In this document: positions 36,947 to 45,377 of the stretch, piece by piece
Numbering within the stretch: the first letter of the stretch is position 1
Layout: every line of letters starts with the position of its first letter
Assembly: GCF_021398715.1 (NCBI RefSeq)
Contig: NZ_CP090347.1
Location: 868,001-932,000 of the forward strand
Length of the DNA stretch: 64,000 nucleotides
DNA from: Microbacterium binotii
GTDB taxonomy: Bacteria; Actinomycetota; Actinomycetes; Actinomycetales; Microbacteriaceae
Reading direction: 5' to 3'
Translations under genes and position numbers: made by a program
Notes under the pieces: generated by a model
Told to the model about the DNA's origin: nothing
Database searches by the model: none
Seen by the model: only the letters and a program-made list of their open reading frames with translations

Positions 36947-37413
36947 GCACGGTGTCCGAGCGACTCGCGGAGCTGGGGATCGACCTGCCGGAGGTCGTAC
37001 CGCCCGTGGCGTCCTACATCCCCGCAAAGGCCTTCGGCGACCTCGTGCACACCGCCGGCCAGTTGCCGTTCGTGGCGGGACAGCTCCCTGCGACGGGCAA
37101 GGTCGGCGAGGGCGAGGGTCTGGTTGCGCCGGAGGATGCCGCGACGTACGCGCGTCAGTCCGCGCTCAACGCGGTGGCCGCGGCCGCAGCCGCCGTCGGC
37201 GGTGTCGACCGCCTGACGGGTGTGCTCAAGGTCACCGGTTTCGTCTCTTCCGTGCCGGAGTTCACCGGACAGCCCGGCGTGATCAACGGAGCCAGCAACG
37301 TGCTCGCCGAGATCTTCGGCGAGCACGGACGTCACGCCCGCTCCGCCGTGGGCGTGCCCGTGCTCCCGCTCGACAGCCCCGTCGAGGTCGAGGTCGTCTT
37401 CACCGTCGCCTGA
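36943..37413 (+). CDS. RidA family (YjgF/YER057c/UK114-type) protein
   Basis: 156 residues. The conserved face is visible: VHTAGQLPFVAGQLPATGK, ATYARQSALNAVAAAAAAVG, LTGVLKVTGFVSSVPEFTGQ and the end ARSAVGVPVLPLDSPVEVEV. The length and N-terminal extension (LAELGIDLPEVVPPVASY) match the RidA subgroup of the YjgH/actinobacterial type rather than canonical RidA; the Arg that binds the carboxylate is less certain here. RidA proteins hydrolyse reactive enamine/imine intermediates. It is co-translated with the DUF4177 gene. Confidence 0.87.
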   Translation: MSTVSERLAELGIDLPEVVPPVASYIPAKAFGDLVHTAGQLPFVAGQLPATGKVGEGEGLVAPEDAATYARQSALNAVAAAAAAVGGVDRLTGVLKVTGFVSSVPEFTGQPGVINGASNVLAEIFGEHGRHARSAVGVPVLPLDSPVEVEVVFTVA

Positions 37414-37422
37414 GGCGGCACC

Positions 37423-37465
37423 ACGAAAGAGCCCCGCGCCCCCCAAGGTCGCGGGGCTTCTTCGT
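37423..37465 (+). terminator. Terminator after the RidA gene
   Basis: AGCCCCGCG (37430-37438) pairs with CGCGGGGCT (37450-37458), and the outer ACGAA/TTCGT extends the stem, with TTCTTCGT at the 3' side. It may work in both directions for the convergent LAATG protein gene. Confidence 0.8.
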
Positions 37466-37512
37466 GCGTCCACCCGGTGCCTCGCACGCCGGAGTGAGCG
37501 CCGACTGTCGGC

Positions 37513-38715
37513 TCATCGTCGGGCGAGGCGGCGCGCCGTGACGATCGCGCTGCCGACGAGGAGAGCGAGCATGGCGGTGAGGATCGTGCCGGTCTGCATC
37601 TCGAAGCCGGTGGCTGCGAGCTCATCGGGCACGTGCGCGGCGAGGGCGGATGGAGTCGCCGACGTCACCTGGATCGCTCCCCATCCGACGAGGTTTCCCT
37701 CCGTGTCGGTCAGCGCGATCCTGTGCGCTCCGGCGGCGGCGTCGGCTGGCAGCGTCAGGCTCACCATGCCCGCCGCATCCACGACGGCCCGTCCGAGGGA
37801 GATCGGGGACGAGTAGAGCCATCCGTTCACCGTCTGGCCGGCGTAGTCGGGGTCGATCGAGATCGTGACGTCGGCTCCGGCGCGCCCCGTGGCGGGGACG
37901 ACGACCGTCCCGCGCATCTCCTCGGTCAGCACCTCCGCGGACGGTGCCTGCGGCACGGAGGGGGTGCCGGGCCCGGCGGCCGGCGCGGTGGTGAACGTCG
38001 TCGTCGCGGCCATGCTCGGCCCGAACCACCCCGTGCTCTCGAAGAAGTAGCCGGCCGTGATTGTCGCCGTGTATGTCGTGGCCGGCTTCAACGCGTTGAA
38101 CACGCCGATCGTGCCGTCCGCGGCCGAGGCTGCGCGCTCGATGGTCTCTGCGCCGTCGTCGAGGACCAGTTTGTAGACGATCGACGCGCGGGAGGTCGGG
38201 CCCGTCTGCTCGGGGAGGAGGTCGTTCACGGTGTGCACCGAGAACGTGACGTCGGTCGCGCCGACATCGGCACTGGTGATGACGGGTGCTGAGGTGATGT
38301 CGGGGAGGACGAAGAAGAAGTTCGAGACGCCCGCGCTGCCGGAGGCATTGATGGCCGCGACGTCCACGGCGTACAGGCCGGGTGTGAGCTCCGCCAGGGG
38401 GAAGTCGCCGGGGGTGCCCCGTTGCAGGACCGTCGGTTCGCCGCCGGCTCGTGGTGTGACGCTCGCTTGATAGGTCTCGACCGGGCCACCGCCCGTTCCC
38501 GCAGCGACGGTGATCTTCGCCGACGTGGGATCCACGAGCGTGATGGTGATCGACGGCACGGCCGGACGTTCCACGGCCTCGACGGTCGAGTCCGGACCCG
38601 TTTCGGCGGCGGCCGCCATCGTCGGGGCTCCGAGCGCGAATGCCGTCGCGAGGGCGAGCGACGAGACGAGGAGCCGGATGCGGCGCGGTGAGGGATCGAC
38701 GAGGTGTCGAGGCAT
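37513..38715 (-). CDS. Sortase-anchored surface protein (LAATG signal) with fibronectin-III-like domains
   Basis: 400 residues. A signal peptide (LLVSSLALATAFALGAPTMAAA) is followed by two fibronectin-III/Ig-like units (about residues 50-140 with PSITITLVDPTSAKITVAAG, and 145-240 with VFNALKPATTYTATITAGYF) and a third beta domain (AGRAGADVTISIDPDYAGQT). The C-terminus is LAATG (366-370), a hydrophobic helix and ARRLARR. LAxTG is the class E sortase signal of high-GC Gram-positives. A ribosome site AGGAG lies 7 bases before the ATG. No sortase gene is present in the window. The binding target is unknown. Confidence 0.82.
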   Translation of the reverse strand: MPRHLVDPSPRRIRLLVSSLALATAFALGAPTMAAAAETGPDSTVEAVERPAVPSITITLVDPTSAKITVAAGTGGGPVETYQASVTPRAGGEPTVLQRGTPGDFPLAELTPGLYAVDVAAINASGSAGVSNFFFVLPDITSAPVITSADVGATDVTFSVHTVNDLLPEQTGPTSRASIVYKLVLDDGAETIERAASAADGTIGVFNALKPATTYTATITAGYFFESTGWFGPSMAATTTFTTAPAAGPGTPSVPQAPSAEVLTEEMRGTVVVPATGRAGADVTISIDPDYAGQTVNGWLYSSPISLGRAVVDAAGMVSLTLPADAAAGAHRIALTDTEGNLVGWGAIQVTSATPSALAAHVPDELAATGFEMQTGTILTAMLALLVGSAIVTARRLARR

Positions 38716-38821
38716 GAGCTGTCTCCTGGTGCGGCCGAAGGAACGAGATCGATCGGGGGCTGTGAACGGATCTCGCGACGACGCTAGTGGTGCGGCCGCG
38801 TCGTATCCCGGTCAGCGGACG

Positions 38822-38897
38822 TTCCCAGACGATCCCGGACAGTCCGGTCGTCTGTTTGTCGCGCCACGAGGGGTGCGCCAGAATGAGCGTCTGGGAA
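38822..38897. promoter_or_regulatory. Nested palindromes upstream of the HTH-membrane fusion gene
   Basis: TTCCCAGACG (38822-38831) and CGTCTGGGAA (38888-38897) are perfect inverted copies 56 bases apart. Inside, CAGACGA (38826-38832) and TCGTCTG (38848-38854) form another palindrome. The hexamer CGTCTG/CAGACG thus occurs three times in the 76 bp directly before the gene at 38912, as expected for an autoregulatory operator. Confidence 0.55.
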
Positions 38898-38911
38898 ATA
38901 CGGGGGTCAGG

Positions 38912-39979
38912 ATGAAGGGCGACGGCGTCGGGCGTGTCTCAGGGGAAGGTTCCTTGATCTCCGTTGCGGAGGATCTCCAGCGGCTGCGTCATGAGGCCGG
39001 GGTTGTGAGCTACGCGGAGATCGCGACGCGGGTGACCAGCTTGAGGGCGGTTCGGTCCGGCCGTTCATCGGTCGCCGTGTCGCGCTCGACGGTGTACGAC
39101 GCCTTCCGCCCCGGACGTACTCGGCTCGACGCCGATCTGGTCGTCGACATCGTGCGAAGTCTCGGAGTCACGGAGGCGGATGCGGAGAGCTGGCGCGCCC
39201 GGTGCATCGCAGCCAAGCCCGCCGCACCGCGGCCCACGTCGCGCGTGGGGACGGCATCCGGTGCCGAGGCGCCACCGGTGACTGCGGCATCCGTGCTCCG
39301 TGTCGACGTGCCTCGCCCCGGCGGGCGACGCGTCGCCCTCGTCGTCGGCGTCATGATCGGGGCCGTCCTCCTCAATGTGGCGGGTGGCCGTGTCGTGCTC
39401 TGGCTCGATCTGCCGCTCTACCTGGACATGGCCGGCACCGCCGTCGTGGCGTTGGTTCTCGGGCCGTGGTACGCGGTCGCGACGGCCATCGTCACTCAGC
39501 TCGGCGGTGTGCTCGTCAATGAGAGCACCCTGGGCCTTCCGTTCACGCCGGTCGCGGTGGTCGGCGCGCTCCTATGGGGGTACGGCGTGCACCGCTGGGG
39601 ATGGGGGCGCTCGCTCTCACGGTTCTTGCTGCTCAGCGTGGTCGTCGCCGTCGCGTGCACCATCGTCGCCGCCCCGATCACGGATCTCGTGTACGGCGGC
39701 TTCAGCGCCCATGTGGCCGGAAACTCCCTGACGGCGCGATTCCGGGATGCGGGCATGGTGCTTCCGCTCGCAGTCGCGACCGCGAATCTCATCACCTCGC
39801 TACTGGACAAGCTGATCGCGAGCTTCGTGGCGCTCTCGCTGGCCGCCCCCATCCGACGCGGGATCACGAAGGATCGGATGCCGTCGCCGGATCTTCCGCC
39901 GATGGCTCTGTTCGCCGGCCGCCGCCCCTGGCCGGCTCTGCGCGTCGGCGTCGCGGCGCGCCGGGCCTCCGCCCTGTGA
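38912..39979 (+). CDS. Fusion of an N-terminal HTH domain with an ECF-transporter S-component-like membrane domain
   Basis: 355 residues. Residues ~10-95 look like an XRE-type helix-turn-helix module of the actinobacterial kind (SVAEDLQRLRHEAGVVSYAE, SRSTVYDAFRPGRTRLDADL, LGVTEADAESWRARCIAA). After a Pro/Ala linker there are about six membrane helices with the S-component-like pattern LDMAGTAVVALVLGPWYAVA, TQLGGVLVNESTLGLPFTPV and a late IASFVALSLAAPIR helix. This would be a membrane-tethered DNA-binding protein, or a vitamin transporter S unit with its own regulator; no ECF ATPase or T-component is nearby. The ATG at 38912 is one choice; GTG 38873 would add 13 residues. Identification of the membrane half is by pattern only. 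Confidence 0.6.
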   Translation: MKGDGVGRVSGEGSLISVAEDLQRLRHEAGVVSYAEIATRVTSLRAVRSGRSSVAVSRSTVYDAFRPGRTRLDADLVVDIVRSLGVTEADAESWRARCIAAKPAAPRPTSRVGTASGAEAPPVTAASVLRVDVPRPGGRRVALVVGVMIGAVLLNVAGGRVVLWLDLPLYLDMAGTAVVALVLGPWYAVATAIVTQLGGVLVNESTLGLPFTPVAVVGALLWGYGVHRWGWGRSLSRFLLLSVVVAVACTIVAAPITDLVYGGFSAHVAGNSLTARFRDAGMVLPLAVATANLITSLLDKLIASFVALSLAAPIRRGITKDRMPSPDLPPMALFAGRRPWPALRVGVAARRASAL

Positions 39980-40058
39980 GCGTCGTCGTGCTCGTGCTCT
40001 CGGGCGGCGAGCTCATCTACACACCCTCGACCTCACTGCCCTGAGCTCCATCGCGAAC

Positions 40059-40098
40059 GAACGAGCCCCGCATCCTCTGCGGGATGCGGGGCTCGTTC
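40059..40098. terminator. Bidirectional terminator between the HTH-membrane gene and acs
   Basis: GAACGAGCCCCGCATCC pairs perfectly with GGATGCGGGGCTCGTTC (17 bp) around a 6-base loop, between two convergent genes. Confidence 0.88.
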
Positions 40099-40106
40099 CT
40101 TCGCGG

Positions 40107-42077
<1,971 letters not shown>

Positions 42078-42105
42078 GGCTCGCTCCTTTGCGCGCTGTT
42101 CGGGA

Positions 42106-42131
42106 TGACGTGCGGGACGTCTCGCACATCA
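42106..42131. promoter_or_regulatory. Inverted repeat upstream of acs, possible operator
   Basis: TGACGTGCG-N8-CGCACATCA, 9-bp arms with one mismatch, centred about 41 bases before the acs start codon. The regulator is unknown. A second short palindrome, CCGAT-N6-ATCGG (42185-42200), lies further upstream, nearer the 6C RNA promoter. Confidence 0.45.
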
Positions 42132-42218
42132 TGACCCGCTCCGGTCGGAGGCGGATACCTCCATTAGAAGGTGGGCGATGACGACCGATATATCAATCGG
42201 ATTGGTCCGGCATGCCGT

Positions 42219-42247
42219 TTGGCCGCCGGTGTGAGGTTGCGTATGCT
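42219..42247 (+). promoter_or_regulatory. Promoter of the 6C RNA
   Basis: -35 TTGGCC (42219-42224), a 17-base spacer and -10 TATGCT (42242-42247). It predicts transcription from about 42253. Confidence 0.6.
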
Positions 42248-42252
42248 CGTGT

Positions 42253-42355
42253 GCGCCCGCCCTCGCGGCGGGGAGTACGGCCCTCATCACCCCCAATTTG
42301 CGGGGCTGTGCTCGGCGGCATCCCAACCCCCCAATGGGATGCCGCCTTTTCTTTT
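42253..42355 (+). ncRNA. 6C small RNA
   Basis: Two consecutive hairpins have C-rich loops, the defining trait of actinobacterial 6C RNA. Hairpin 1: GTACGGCCC/GGGGCTGTGC stem with ACCCCCAA in the loop (about 42275-42311). Hairpin 2: GGCGGCATCCCA/TGGGATGCCGCC (42314-42346) with loop ACCCCCCAA, followed by TTTTCTTTT, so it is also the intrinsic terminator. A promoter of good spacing precedes it. By recall, the mycobacterial 6C RNA (B11) sits at the Rv3660c locus, next to the homologous Tad cluster, which agrees with its place here. The C-rich loops are thought to pair with G-rich ribosome sites of target mRNAs. Confidence 0.8.
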
Positions 42356-42475
42356 GCCCGCGCGCGGTTTCGCCTCCGTCCGCGACGCCGCCCGTTCGCA
42401 TCTCCCCAGCCGTCCCGGGGCCGCGGTTCTTCGACCGTGCCTCGTCGGACGCGGCGTCGGCGGCGGGCACGCGCC

Positions 42476-42481
42476 TAGCGT
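42476..42481 (+). promoter_or_regulatory. -10-like TAGCGT for leaderless tadA
   Basis: TAGCGT ends 7 bases before the ATG at 42489, and no ribosome site is present. The preceding stretch 42356-42475 shows no gene. Confidence 0.4.
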
Positions 42482-42488
42482 CGTCGTC

Positions 42489-43517
42489 ATGCCCCAGCCC
42501 TTCGTCGTCGCTCCGCGTAGCGCGCCCGCCTCCGGCGGCACGGCGACGCCGGAGGCGGAGGCGCCGCAACCGACACTCGGCGCTCTGCCCGTCGCCGCGT
42601 GGGATCCGGTGCGGGTGCATCTGGGCGATCCCGAGGTCACCGACATCTTCATCAACGGCGAGCATGGCCTGTTCGTGGACCGCGGCCGCGGCGCCGAGCA
42701 GGTCCCGCACTGGCACGCCGCGGAGAGCGAGGTGCGCGAGATCGCGACGGGTCTCATCGCACGGGGCGGTCGGCACATCGACGATGCGACCCCCTGTGTG
42801 GACGTGCGCCTCGACGGAGGCGTGCGGGTGCACGCGGTGCTTCCTCCCGTCAGCGCGGACGGCACGACGATCTCGATCCGTGTTCCGCGGCGGCAGCTCG
42901 GCTCCCTGGCCGCCCTGCGCGAGGCGGGCATGCTCGACGTCCGCGGCGAACACGTGCTGCAGCGGCTCGTCGACGCCCGCGAGAACCTGTTGGTGACGGG
43001 CGCGGCCGGCAGCGGCAAGACGACCCTCCTGGCGGCGCTTCTCTCGTCCGCGCCCGAGCGCGAGCGGATCGTGACGATCGAGGATGTGGCGGAGCTCCGC
43101 ATCCGTCACCCGCACCACGTGCGCCTCGAGGCGCGCCAGGCGAACCTCGAGGGCGCCGGCGGCATCGATCTCGCCCGCCTGGTGCGCGAGGCGCTGCGGA
43201 TGCGGCCGGACCGGCTCGTGGTGGGCGAGTGCCGCGGTGCCGAAGTGCGCGAGCTGTTGACGGCGTTGAACACCGGGCACGACGGGGGAGCCGGCACGCT
43301 CCACGCCAACGGCATCGACGATGTGCCGGCGCGATTGGAAGCGCTGGGGGCGCTCGCCGGCCTCGACGACGCCGCGCTCGCCCGCCAGGTGGTCAGCGCG
43401 ATCGGTGTCGTGATCCACGTCGCCCGTGACGGCGGCGGCATGCGGCGCGTGGCGGGCATCGCGCGTCCGGTCCTGCTCGACGGGCGGCTCGGGATGGAGT
43501 CGCTCCCATGGGGCTGA
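42489..43517 (+). CDS. tadA: TadA/CpaF-type secretion ATPase
   Basis: 342 residues. Motifs: an N-terminal segment LGDPEVTDIFINGEHGLFVD, Walker A VTGAAGSGKTTLLAALLSS, the Asp box IVTIEDVAELRI, Walker B MRPDRLVVGECRGAEVRELL and the His box GHDGGAGTLHANGIDDVPAR. It powers assembly of a Flp/Tad-type pilus and is the counterpart of Rv3659c. The ATG at 42489 gives the usual short N-terminus. The next gene overlaps by 10 bp. The CpaE-like gene (Rv3660c) that usually precedes it is absent; the 6C RNA lies there instead. Confidence 0.92.
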   Translation: MPQPFVVAPRSAPASGGTATPEAEAPQPTLGALPVAAWDPVRVHLGDPEVTDIFINGEHGLFVDRGRGAEQVPHWHAAESEVREIATGLIARGGRHIDDATPCVDVRLDGGVRVHAVLPPVSADGTTISIRVPRRQLGSLAALREAGMLDVRGEHVLQRLVDARENLLVTGAAGSGKTTLLAALLSSAPERERIVTIEDVAELRIRHPHHVRLEARQANLEGAGGIDLARLVREALRMRPDRLVVGECRGAEVRELLTALNTGHDGGAGTLHANGIDDVPARLEALGALAGLDDAALARQVVSAIGVVIHVARDGGGMRRVAGIARPVLLDGRLGMESLPWG

Positions 43518-44389
43518 TCGCATCGCGCCGGCCCGGTCCCGATGGCGTGGGGGATGCCGCCCAGCGTCTGTCGGTGCTGCTGCGCACCGGCATCTCACCG
43601 GCGTCGGCGTGGGCGTTCCTCGCTGCAACGGGAGACGCGGATGCGGTCGCCATCCACGCGGCGCACAACGGCGGACAGGCGATCCCCGCTGCCATCGCGG
43701 CCCGAGGCGATCGGTGGCGTCCGCTGGCCGCGACCTGGCGGGTAGCCGCGGCCGTCGGCGCTCCGCTCGCCGAGAGCCTCCGGGCCGTCGCCGCCGCGGT
43801 GCGCGACGCGCAGGAGTGCCGCGACGAGGTGCGGGTCGCCCTCGCGGAGCCCGCGGCCACCGCGCGACTCATGGCCTGGCTGCCGCTCGTGTCCATCGGC
43901 CTGGGCGTCGCGCTGGGCTTCGACACGATCGGCGTCCTCACGGGCAGCCCGATCGGCATCGGATGCCTCATCGTGGGCATCGCCCTGATGATCGTGGCCC
44001 GCGTCTGGACCGGTGCGCTCACCCGCCGTGCGACGCCGCCTCCTGCGATGCCGGGCCTGCACGCCGAGCTCGTTGCGATCGCGCTCTCCGGCGGTGTGTC
44101 GATCGAGCGCGCCCGGGCGCTGGCCGACCCCGAGGTCGAGACCACCGACGAGGGGATCGACGGGCTGCTGGAGCTCTCGCGCTCGGCCGGAGTCCCTGCC
44201 GTCGACCTCCTCCGCGCCGGCGCGTCCCTCGCCCGCCACCGCGCCCGCACGGACGGTCGGATGCGGGCGGCCGGGCTCGGCGCTGCGCTCCTGCTGCCAC
44301 TGGGCGTCTGCATCCTTCCCGCCTTCCTGCTGCTGGGGGTCGCGCCGATGCTCATGAGCGTGCTCGGCGCCTCCGCACTCCCGCTGTGA
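43508..44389 (+). CDS. TadB/TadC-like type II secretion F-domain membrane protein
   Basis: 293 residues. It contains a helical F domain (SVLLRTGISPASAWAFLAAT ... AAVGAPLAESLRAVAAAVRD), two membrane helices (LVSIGLGVALGFDTIGVL and GCLIVGIALMIVARVW), a second F-like segment (LHAELVAIALSGGVSIERAR) and a terminal helix pair (LGVCILPAFLLLGVAPMLMS). It appears to supply both halves of the inner-membrane platform in one chain, whereas other Tad systems use TadB and TadC. Translation is coupled to tadA. Confidence 0.85.
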   Translation: MGLIASRRPGPDGVGDAAQRLSVLLRTGISPASAWAFLAATGDADAVAIHAAHNGGQAIPAAIAARGDRWRPLAATWRVAAAVGAPLAESLRAVAAAVRDAQECRDEVRVALAEPAATARLMAWLPLVSIGLGVALGFDTIGVLTGSPIGIGCLIVGIALMIVARVWTGALTRRATPPPAMPGLHAELVAIALSGGVSIERARALADPEVETTDEGIDGLLELSRSAGVPAVDLLRAGASLARHRARTDGRMRAAGLGAALLLPLGVCILPAFLLLGVAPMLMSVLGASALPL

Positions 44390-44431
44390 CCGCGTGCCCA
44401 CCCGCCGGTGCCCATCAGAGAGGAGCAACAC

Positions 44432-44650
44432 ATGACACCCACTGCCAGAGCCCACAGCCGCCTTCCCGCTCTCACCCGCCGCCGTGCGGCAGAGCTGTTC
44501 GGCGACGACTCCGGAGCGGCGACGGCCGAGTACGCGATCGCGACGATGGCCGCCGTCGCCTTCGCGGGACTCCTCGTGATCATCATGAGATCCGACGAGG
44601 TGCGCGGGATCCTCGAGGACCTCGTGCGCCGCGCTCTCACGGTCGAATGA
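44432..44650 (+). CDS. DUF4244 Flp-like pilin
   Basis: 72 residues. A basic N-terminus is followed by DDSGAATAEYAIATMAAVAF, in which the Glu of AEYA five residues into the hydrophobic stretch is the type IV/Flp pilin hallmark, then a single helix and ILEDLVRRALTVE. It is the counterpart of Rv3656c. It is expected to be cut at the Gly-Ala region by a prepilin peptidase, which is not encoded here. The ATG at 44432 has GAGAGGAG 6 bases upstream, the strongest ribosome site of the cluster, as expected for the major subunit. Confidence 0.87.
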   Translation: MTPTARAHSRLPALTRRRAAELFGDDSGAATAEYAIATMAAVAFAGLLVIIMRSDEVRGILEDLVRRALTVE

Positions 44651-44979
44651 GATCCCGGCTCGGCGATCGCGGCTCGGCCGCGGCGGAGTTCGCGGTCGCC
44701 GTGCCGGCGGCGTTGCTGGTGCTGATCCTCGGCATCGGCGGGCTCGCCACCGCATCCGCTCAGGTGCGCCTGCAGGACGCCGTCGCGGATGCGGCGCGGC
44801 TCGCGGCGCGGGGCGAGGACGCCGCGCGGGCGCTCGCCGTACTCACCCGCACCGTCCCGGGCGCGACGGGCACGATCGGAGACGAGGGCGACCTCGTGTG
44901 CGTGACGGCGTCGGCCCCGGCGCCGCTGCCGGTGATCACGCTCCGTGCGCGCTCGTGCGCCCTTTCGGGTGGGCGCTGA
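44647..44979 (+). CDS. TadE-like pseudopilin
   Basis: 110 residues beginning MRSRLGDRGSAAAEFAVAVP, the TadE signature with Glu inside the hydrophobic helix, then LLVLILGIGGLATASAQV and a short extracellular domain with two Cys. It corresponds to Rv3655c. It overlaps the DUF4244 gene (ATGA) and the next gene (TGATG), so the three are translated in series. Confidence 0.87.
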   Translation: MRSRLGDRGSAAAEFAVAVPAALLVLILGIGGLATASAQVRLQDAVADAARLAARGEDAARALAVLTRTVPGATGTIGDEGDLVCVTASAPAPLPVITLRARSCALSGGR

Positions 44980-45314
44980 TGCCCGGCACGGCGGTGACGG
45001 TGGGCGTGATCGGCGCGCTCGCCGCTCTCGTCGCGGGCCTCGGCGTGGTCGGTGCGGCGAGCGTGCATGCGCAGCGATTGTCCGCGGCCACGGATGCGGC
45101 GGCGCTCGCCGCGGCGGACGCCGCATCCGGTGCCGTGACGGGAGTCCCGTGCGAGCGCGCCGCCCAGCTGGCGGCCACCGCATCCGCGGAGGTCGTATCC
45201 TGCGAGGTGGAGGGTCTCATCGCGACCGTGCGTCTCAGCAGCGCTTTCGGTCCGTTCCCCGCCCAGGCCGCAGCCCGCGCGGGTCCCGCGCCCGAGCCGC
45301 GCGACGACGGGTGA
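44979..45314 (+). CDS. Rv3654c-family TadE-like protein
   Basis: 111 residues. An N-terminal helix (VTVGVIGALAALVAGLGVVG) is followed by LSAATDAAALAAADAASG, the TadG/Rv3654c pattern, and a small domain with two Cys (PCERAAQLA and VSCEVEGLIA). The start ATG at 44979 shares one base with the stop of the TadE gene. It is the last gene of the Tad cluster; topA follows after 63 bp. Confidence 0.82.
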   Translation: MPGTAVTVGVIGALAALVAGLGVVGAASVHAQRLSAATDAAALAAADAASGAVTGVPCERAAQLAATASAEVVSCEVEGLIATVRLSSAFGPFPAQAAARAGPAPEPRDDG

Positions 45315-45377
45315 ACCGGCCCTCCAGCCGACCACCGACCCGAGGTGTGTATGGTGACAGCGACGAAAGGACCACCG

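Noticed and set aside
42314..42355. Hairpin taken as a plain terminator of an upstream gene
   Set aside because: acs runs the other way, and a second C-loop hairpin and a promoter lie just upstream, so it is better explained as the 3' hairpin of 6C RNA.
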